This document shows positions 6,578 through 9,999 of a stretch of 9,999 bases of DNA, one piece after another; positions within the stretch are counted from its first letter, which is position 1, and every line of letters begins with the position of its first letter. Under the pieces are notes generated by a model. It was not told where the DNA came from, searched no databases, and saw nothing but the letters and a program-made list of their open reading frames with translations. This stretch comes from Nitrosomonadales bacterium (GTDB taxonomy: Bacteria > Pseudomonadota > Gammaproteobacteria > Burkholderiales > Gallionellaceae). Position numbers and translations under genes: made by a program. The stretch is taken from contig JACREA010000104.1 of NCBI GenBank assembly GCA_016218465.1, positions 1-9,999 on the forward strand, read 5' to 3'.

Positions 6578-6665
6578 GTCGGTTGCGCTAATATGCGTTC
6601 GTGCCGTGCAGCATAGCATCCGCGCCAGATTCGTTATACAACGTTATATTACAGAAAGATTCAGC
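6578..6665. promoter_or_regulatory. Divergent promoter region, CDF / rhodanese
   Basis: AT-rich 88-bp spacer between two divergent genes. It contains the direct repeat CGTTATA at 6632-6638 and 6642-6648, exactly 10 bp apart, and the near-palindrome TATACAACGTTATA (6635-6648). These could be -10 boxes or a regulator site. No -35 box at proper spacing was found on either strand, so no promoter is called. Confidence 0.35.
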
Positions 6666-7118
6666 ATGGGAAAAATTACCGCCATTTTGCATGCCGCCCA
6701 ACAGCGCGCCAAAGATATGAACCTGCCTTATGAGGGTGCACTGTTACCTGTCGAAGCCTACGAAATCATGCATTCCGCGCCTGGTGCAAAACTGGTTGAC
6801 GTGCGCACTCGTGCCGAAATCGATTGGGTTGGCAAAATCCCCGGCGCTGCACAAGTCGAGTGGGCGATATATCCCGGCATGCGCCTTAATCCGAATTTTA
6901 TGGCACAACTGGAACAACTGGTGGATAAGGAGGCTCTAGTGATGTTTATTTGCCGCAGCGCCGTACGATCTCATTCTGCGGCAATTACTGCTACGCAAGC
7001 CGGTTACTCCGACTGCTACAATGTACTGGAAGGCTTTGAAGGCGACAAAAACAGCGATAATCACCGCAATACCCTGGGCGGATGGCGGGCGGCGGGGCTA
7101 CCATGGGAACAGGGTTAA
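6666..7118 (+). CDS. Single-domain rhodanese-like sulfurtransferase
   Basis: A 150-residue cytoplasmic rhodanese-fold protein; such proteins carry persulfide sulfur on an active-site cysteine. After an N-terminal helix (about 1-25) the domain runs from about 28 to 148 with LVDVRTRAEIDWVGKIPGA (43-61). The active-site loop is C96-R-S-A-V-R101, matching the CxxxxR pattern, so catalysis is plausible. There is no signal peptide or membrane segment. The start at 6666 is preferred over an in-frame ATG at 6576, because the longer version would extend into the divergent CDF gene and add an untypical tail. GAAAG upstream is a modest ribosome-binding site. It appears to be monocistronic. The sulfur acceptor and pathway are unknown; no sulfur-metabolism gene is adjacent. 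Confidence 0.9.
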   Translation: MGKITAILHAAQQRAKDMNLPYEGALLPVEAYEIMHSAPGAKLVDVRTRAEIDWVGKIPGAAQVEWAIYPGMRLNPNFMAQLEQLVDKEALVMFICRSAVRSHSAAITATQAGYSDCYNVLEGFEGDKNSDNHRNTLGGWRAAGLPWEQG

Positions 7119-7370
7119 CCTCATTAACGTAAAGCTCGCGCTGCGGTTCGTTTGCCCCCTCGCCCGCAGGGATTGAAGATCGCTTTTCTCGTTCGCCTCC
7201 TCGCCCGCTTGCGGGATAACCAGCGACTTGGTCGCCGTCTTTAGGCGGCCTAGTCGAATGGCTAGTAGTTCCATCAGAGGATTGAGGAGAGGGCATCGGG
7301 AGAGGTTTGGGGTGAGGGAAACGGGCATGGCGTGTTTTCATCATCTAGGTCAGCATCTCTGCCATGCACG
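7119..7370. repeat. Decayed dispersed intergenic repeat region
   Basis: Non-coding stretch made of repeat-like modules. Near-identical direct repeats of 18 bp lie at 7150-7167 and 7191-7208 (two mismatches). A small hairpin CCCGC-TT-GCGGG is at 7204-7215. A longer imperfect hairpin pairs 7224-7236 with 7244-7256. At 7298-7320 the minus strand reads CCCTCACCCC followed by CTCTCCC, a signature I recall from abundant intergenic repeats in proteobacteria. Minus-strand open frames here (7098-7328, 6991-7344) have the low-complexity composition of translated repeat and are not genes. Repeat-family identity was not searched. Confidence 0.6.
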
Positions 7371-7520
7371 TTAGACATAGTCCACGATCAGCGGCGCGTG
7401 ATCCGAGAAGCGTTGCGATTTGCAGATATCCGCTGCCCGTGCTCGTGATGCGAAACCGGGAGTAGCAATCTGATAGTCGATGCGCCATCCTGCATTATTG
7501 GTCCATGCACGACCTCGATT
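7371..7520 (-). pseudogene. xth: Exodeoxyribonuclease III, 3' remnant
   Basis: On the minus strand the last 49 codons and TAA stop of an ExoIII-type AP endonuclease are readable without interruption. They run from NRGRAWTNNAGWRIDYQIAT to QRFSDHAPLIVDYV. GWRIDYQIATP and the catalytic C-terminal SDHAPL are characteristic of the family. Upstream of about 7520 the similarity stops and an in-frame TGA occurs at 7541-7539, so more than 200 N-terminal residues are absent. The fragment cannot encode an active nuclease. It is likely a leftover from a deletion or rearrangement. A frameshifted remainder was looked for up to 7677 and not found. Confidence 0.85.
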
Positions 7521-7677
7521 AGGTGCTAAAGCGGCAAGTCATTGGTTATCACCACGAACGAACGGATTTATTCAGCGCTCTTTTAAATAATACCCCTGTT
7601 GCCCTCCGGCTTGAAGCATCAGGCGCAACATGCTAGCCTGTTTCGCATTCCCTACCCTGAATTCCGAAATTCTCCCG
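7521..7677. other. Leader region before the radical SAM-ubiUV operon
   Basis: No gene is recognisable here. The stretch is AT-rich around 7580-7595 and must contain the promoter of the downstream operon unless transcription reads in from further left. TTGAAG (7612-7617), 17 bp, TAGCCT is only a weak sigma-70 candidate. No FNR-type TTGAT-N4-ATCAA site was found, although ubiUV is expected to act without oxygen. Confidence 0.3.
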
Positions 7678-8631
7678 ATGGTTCTTTCCGACCGCATTCA
7701 CACTTATGGGCAGCACCTGTTGCGGCGCTATGGCGAGCGCGTGCACAAGATTGCCCTGGATGCAGGTTTGACCTGCCCGAATCGCGACGGCAGCAAGGGT
7801 ATCGGCGGCTGCACTTTCTGCAACAACGATTCGTTCAGCCCCAACGGGCGCACGCCGCCAACTTTGCGTGAACAGATGGAGTCGGGCAGGCGCGCAATAC
7901 GCCGTCGCACCCGCGCTACAAAGTTCATCGCCTATTTTCAGGCGTATACCAATACTTACGCCAAGGTCGAACAATTGCGGGCGATGTATGAAGAAACTTT
8001 GAAAGACCCGGACGTTATCGGCCTTTCAATCGGGACGCGCCCGGATTGCATATCGTCTGAAGTGCTCGATCTGCTGGTTGAATTCCGCGCTCGCGGCCTT
8101 GAGGTGGTGCTCGAACTCGGATTACAGTCGGCCTTCGACGAAACCTTGCGGCGCGTCAATCGCGGCCACGGCCTCGCAGAATACGTCGCCGCTGCCACTG
8201 CGGCACACCAGCGCGGCATTCCGGTATGCGCCCACCTGATCGTCGGTCTGCCAGGCGAAGACGAAGTGCACTACCATGCCAGCCTCGATACGGTACTCGA
8301 CATCGGTGTTGACGGTCTCAAGCTGCATCCGCTGCATGTCGTAAAACATACCTTGCTCGCGCAGGAATGGCGGCGCGGTAAATACACCCCGTTGGGCCGC
8401 GAGGAATACATACGCATTGCCGCCGACCTGATCGAACGTACGCCTGAGCATGTTGTCTACCACCGTGTTACCGGTACTTCGCCTAAAGACATATTGCTTG
8501 CTCCCGAATGGAGCTCGCAGAAATGGAATGTACTGAACGGGATTGAACGCGAACTGCGCCGGCGTGATAGCCGCCAGGGGCGGCTTGCCGGCATCCCATT
8601 TATCTTTAAGGAACTTCGTCATGTCGCTTGA
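7678..8631 (+). CDS. Radical SAM protein, YhcC/TIGR01212 family
   Basis: Cytoplasmic radical SAM enzyme of unsettled function, 317 residues from the start at 7678; the E. coli homologue YhcC is similar in length. The N-terminal cluster motif C33-x11-C45-xx-C48 (CPNRDGSKGIGGCTFC) differs from the canonical CxxxCxxC spacing and is characteristic of this family, as are AYFQAYTNTYA, IGTRPDC, ELGLQS and LIVGLPGED. An upstream in-frame ATG at 7630 would add 16 residues unlike the usual N-terminus, so 7678 is chosen although its ribosome-binding site is weak. The stop overlaps the start of ubiU by 11 nt, implying coupled translation. The Bacillus relative YtqA has been linked to wobble-uridine tRNA modification; whether this protein does the same is not shown by the sequence. 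Confidence 0.92.
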   Translation: MVLSDRIHTYGQHLLRRYGERVHKIALDAGLTCPNRDGSKGIGGCTFCNNDSFSPNGRTPPTLREQMESGRRAIRRRTRATKFIAYFQAYTNTYAKVEQLRAMYEETLKDPDVIGLSIGTRPDCISSEVLDLLVEFRARGLEVVLELGLQSAFDETLRRVNRGHGLAEYVAAATAAHQRGIPVCAHLIVGLPGEDEVHYHASLDTVLDIGVDGLKLHPLHVVKHTLLAQEWRRGKYTPLGREEYIRIAADLIERTPEHVVYHRVTGTSPKDILLAPEWSSQKWNVLNGIERELRRRDSRQGRLAGIPFIFKELRHVA

Positions 8632-9622
8632 ACTGGTTTGCCCGGCGGGCAATCTGCCAGCCCTGAAGATTGCCGTGGACAACGGCGCCGATTGTGTCTA
8701 CATGGGCTTTAAGGACAATACCAATGCGCGCGCTTTCGCCGGGTTGAATTTCGATCAGGCAAGTGCACGCGATGGAGTGCGTTACGCCCATGCCAAAGGC
8801 GCCAAGGTGCTGCTTGCCCTGAACACTTTTCCGCAGTCCGGCAAGTGGGAGCGCTGGCGGGGTGCAGTGGATAATGCCGTGGAACTGGGCGTCGATGCCG
8901 TCATCCTGGCGGATCCCGGCCTGATGCGCTACGCATCGAGAACCTACCCGAAACTGCGACTGCATCTGTCGGTGCAGGGCTCTGCCACCAACTACGAGGC
9001 GATCAACTTCTACCACGAACATTTCGGCATTCAGCGGGCAGTCTTGCCTCGTGTGCTGTCGCTGGCGCAGGTCGAACACGTCGTGAAGAACACCCCGGTG
9101 GAAATCGAACTGTTCGGTTTTGGTGGATTATGCGTCATGGTCGAGGGACGCTGCGCGCTGTCCTCGTATGCCACCGGCGAATCGCCCAACACCTGCGGGG
9201 TATGCTCGCCGGCCAAGGCGGTGCGCTGGGAGAAGACACCGCAGGGCCTGGAGTCGCGCCTGAACGGCGTGTTGCTCGACCGCTATGGCGATAACGAAAA
9301 TGCCGGCTACCCGACGCTGTGCAAGGGCCGCTTCGAGGTCAACAACGAGACCTACTATGCGATTGAGGAACCGACCAGCCTCAATACGCTGGAGATGCTG
9401 CCGGAGATGATGGATATGGGCATCGCCGCGATCAAGATCGAAGGCCGCCAGCGTAGCCCCGCTTACGTCGAGCAAGTCACCAAGGTGTGGCGCGCAGCTA
9501 TTGATGCAGCCGAACGGGCGCCGCAAAACTACACCGTCAACCCGGCGTGGATGGCGCAACTGAACAAGCTCGCCGAGGGGCAGCAGCACACCCTCGGCGC
9601 ATATAATCGTCCGTGGAAATAA
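8621..9622 (+). CDS. ubiU: UbiU, peptidase U32-like protein of O2-independent ubiquinone synthesis
   Basis: Cytoplasmic [4Fe-4S] protein that works with UbiV (and UbiT) to hydroxylate ubiquinone precursors without oxygen, using prephenate as oxygen donor in E. coli. The 333 residues start with the U32 pattern LVCPAGNLPALKIAVDNGADCVYMG. The four cluster cysteines are at C171, C178, C195 and C234, each two residues beyond the E. coli UbiU ligands (169, 176, 193, 232). KIEGRQRSPAYV (272-283) is the C-terminal family block. The start at 8621 has AAGGA 8 nt upstream, inside the end of the radical SAM gene; an in-frame ATG at 8543 would overlap that gene much further. It is followed after 7 nt by ubiV. 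UbiT is not in the window. Intact and typical. Confidence 0.95.
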   Translation: MSLELVCPAGNLPALKIAVDNGADCVYMGFKDNTNARAFAGLNFDQASARDGVRYAHAKGAKVLLALNTFPQSGKWERWRGAVDNAVELGVDAVILADPGLMRYASRTYPKLRLHLSVQGSATNYEAINFYHEHFGIQRAVLPRVLSLAQVEHVVKNTPVEIELFGFGGLCVMVEGRCALSSYATGESPNTCGVCSPAKAVRWEKTPQGLESRLNGVLLDRYGDNENAGYPTLCKGRFEVNNETYYAIEEPTSLNTLEMLPEMMDMGIAAIKIEGRQRSPAYVEQVTKVWRAAIDAAERAPQNYTVNPAWMAQLNKLAEGQQHTLGAYNRPWK

Positions 9623-9629
9623 TATTTTG

Positions 9630-9999
9630 ATGAAACTGTCACTTGGCCCCATCCTCTACTACTGGGAACGCGACACCGTATTCAACTTCTATGAAGAAAT
9701 CGCCGCGACGCCGGTGGACATCGTCTACCTGGGCGAAGCCGTCTGCTCGCGCCGCCAGATCGTGCGCCTCGATGACTGGCTGGAGATAGCGAAAAAGCTT
9801 GCCGATGCCGGCAAGGAAGTGGTGCTCTCCACGCTGGCGCTGATCGAATCCGAATCCGATTTGAAGAGATTGCGCCGCATCGTCGAAAACGGCAAGTTCG
9901 CACTGGAAGCCAACGACATGGGCGCCGTGCGCCTTGCTTCGTCCGCGAAAATTCCGTTCGTCGCTGGCCCGCACATCAACACCTACAATCCGCAAACGC
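9630..9999 (+). CDS. ubiV: UbiV, peptidase U32-like partner of UbiU, 5' part
   Basis: First 123 codons of the UbiV protein; the gene runs off the window (family about 290-300 residues). The start MKLSLGPILYYWERDTVF and the block VYLGEAVCSRR match UbiV, and C39 sits at the same position as the first [4Fe-4S] ligand of E. coli UbiV; the other three ligands lie beyond the window. It also shows EANDMGAVRLAS and AGPHINTYNP, typical of the U32 barrel. UbiV forms a heterodimer with UbiU for oxygen-independent hydroxylation in ubiquinone synthesis. The ATG lies 7 nt after the ubiU stop with no clear ribosome-binding site, so translational coupling is likely. Confidence 0.93.
   Translation, partial: MKLSLGPILYYWERDTVFNFYEEIAATPVDIVYLGEAVCSRRQIVRLDDWLEIAKKLADAGKEVVLSTLALIESESDLKRLRRIVENGKFALEANDMGAVRLASSAKIPFVAGPHINTYNPQT

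Noticed and set aside
6991..7344. Two overlapping minus-strand open frames (6991-7344, 7098-7328)
   Set aside because: They run through repeat DNA and into the rhodanese antisense; the composition is typical of translated intergenic repeats, not protein.
7521..7677. FNR-type site for anaerobic control of the ubiUV operon
   Set aside because: No TTGAT-N4-ATCAA-like dyad was found; the nearest similarity (TTGGTTATCA near 7542-7551) lacks the right spacing.
8122..8682. 186-codon open frame on the minus strand
   Set aside because: Antisense to the radical SAM gene and the ubiU start, which are clearly coding on the plus strand.
9128..9652. 174-codon open frame on the minus strand
   Set aside because: Antisense to ubiU; no family features.

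Overview
The window looks like an ordinary stretch of core chromosome from a Gram-negative betaproteobacterium, probably in or near the Nitrosomonadales/Gallionellaceae. This placement is inferred from three things: the gene order glnA - DUF4124 protein - ntrB - ntrC next to mpl, the protein sequences, and the anaerobic ubiquinone genes ubiU/ubiV. No complete mobile element, CRISPR array, rRNA or tRNA was seen.

Left part (1-5400): the 3' half of mpl (peptidoglycan recycling) converges on a nitrogen-control block read on the minus strand. In transcription order the block is glnA (glutamine synthetase, 5214-3799), a rho-independent terminator, a small secreted DUF4124 protein (3679-3221), ntrB (3180-2140) and ntrC (2130-733). 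The stop codons of mpl and ntrC both lie inside one perfect 28-bp palindrome. The glnA upstream region carries a near-perfect sigma-54 promoter and two NtrC-type sites with centres 32 bp apart, much like the classical enterobacterial glnA enhancer. A 14-bp exact copy of the glnA -24/-12 core occurs directly in front of ntrB, so close to the ATG that any transcript from it would be almost leaderless. The DUF4124 gene has its own good sigma-70-like promoter with an inverted repeat across the -35 box. Together these make a compact circuit: NtrB senses and phosphorylates, NtrC-P with sigma-54 drives glnA, and perhaps ntrBC itself.

Middle (5387-7118): a cation diffusion facilitator with an unusual C-terminal extension (minus strand) is divergent from a single-domain rhodanese (plus strand).

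Right part: 7119-7677 has no intact gene. It holds a decayed dispersed intergenic repeat (7119-7370) and the last 49 codons of a truncated exodeoxyribonuclease III gene (7371-7520, minus strand), which suggests a rearrangement junction. From 7678 a plus-strand operon follows: a radical SAM protein of the YhcC/TIGR01212 type overlaps ubiU by 11 nt, and ubiU is followed 7 nt later by ubiV, which runs off the window. UbiU and UbiV carry the iron-sulfur cysteines of the oxygen-independent ubiquinone hydroxylation system.

No clearly undescribed system was found. The best leads are the ntrB-proximal sigma-54 motif, the coupling of the radical SAM gene with ubiUV, the DUF4124 protein inside the ntr locus, and the extended CDF transporter.
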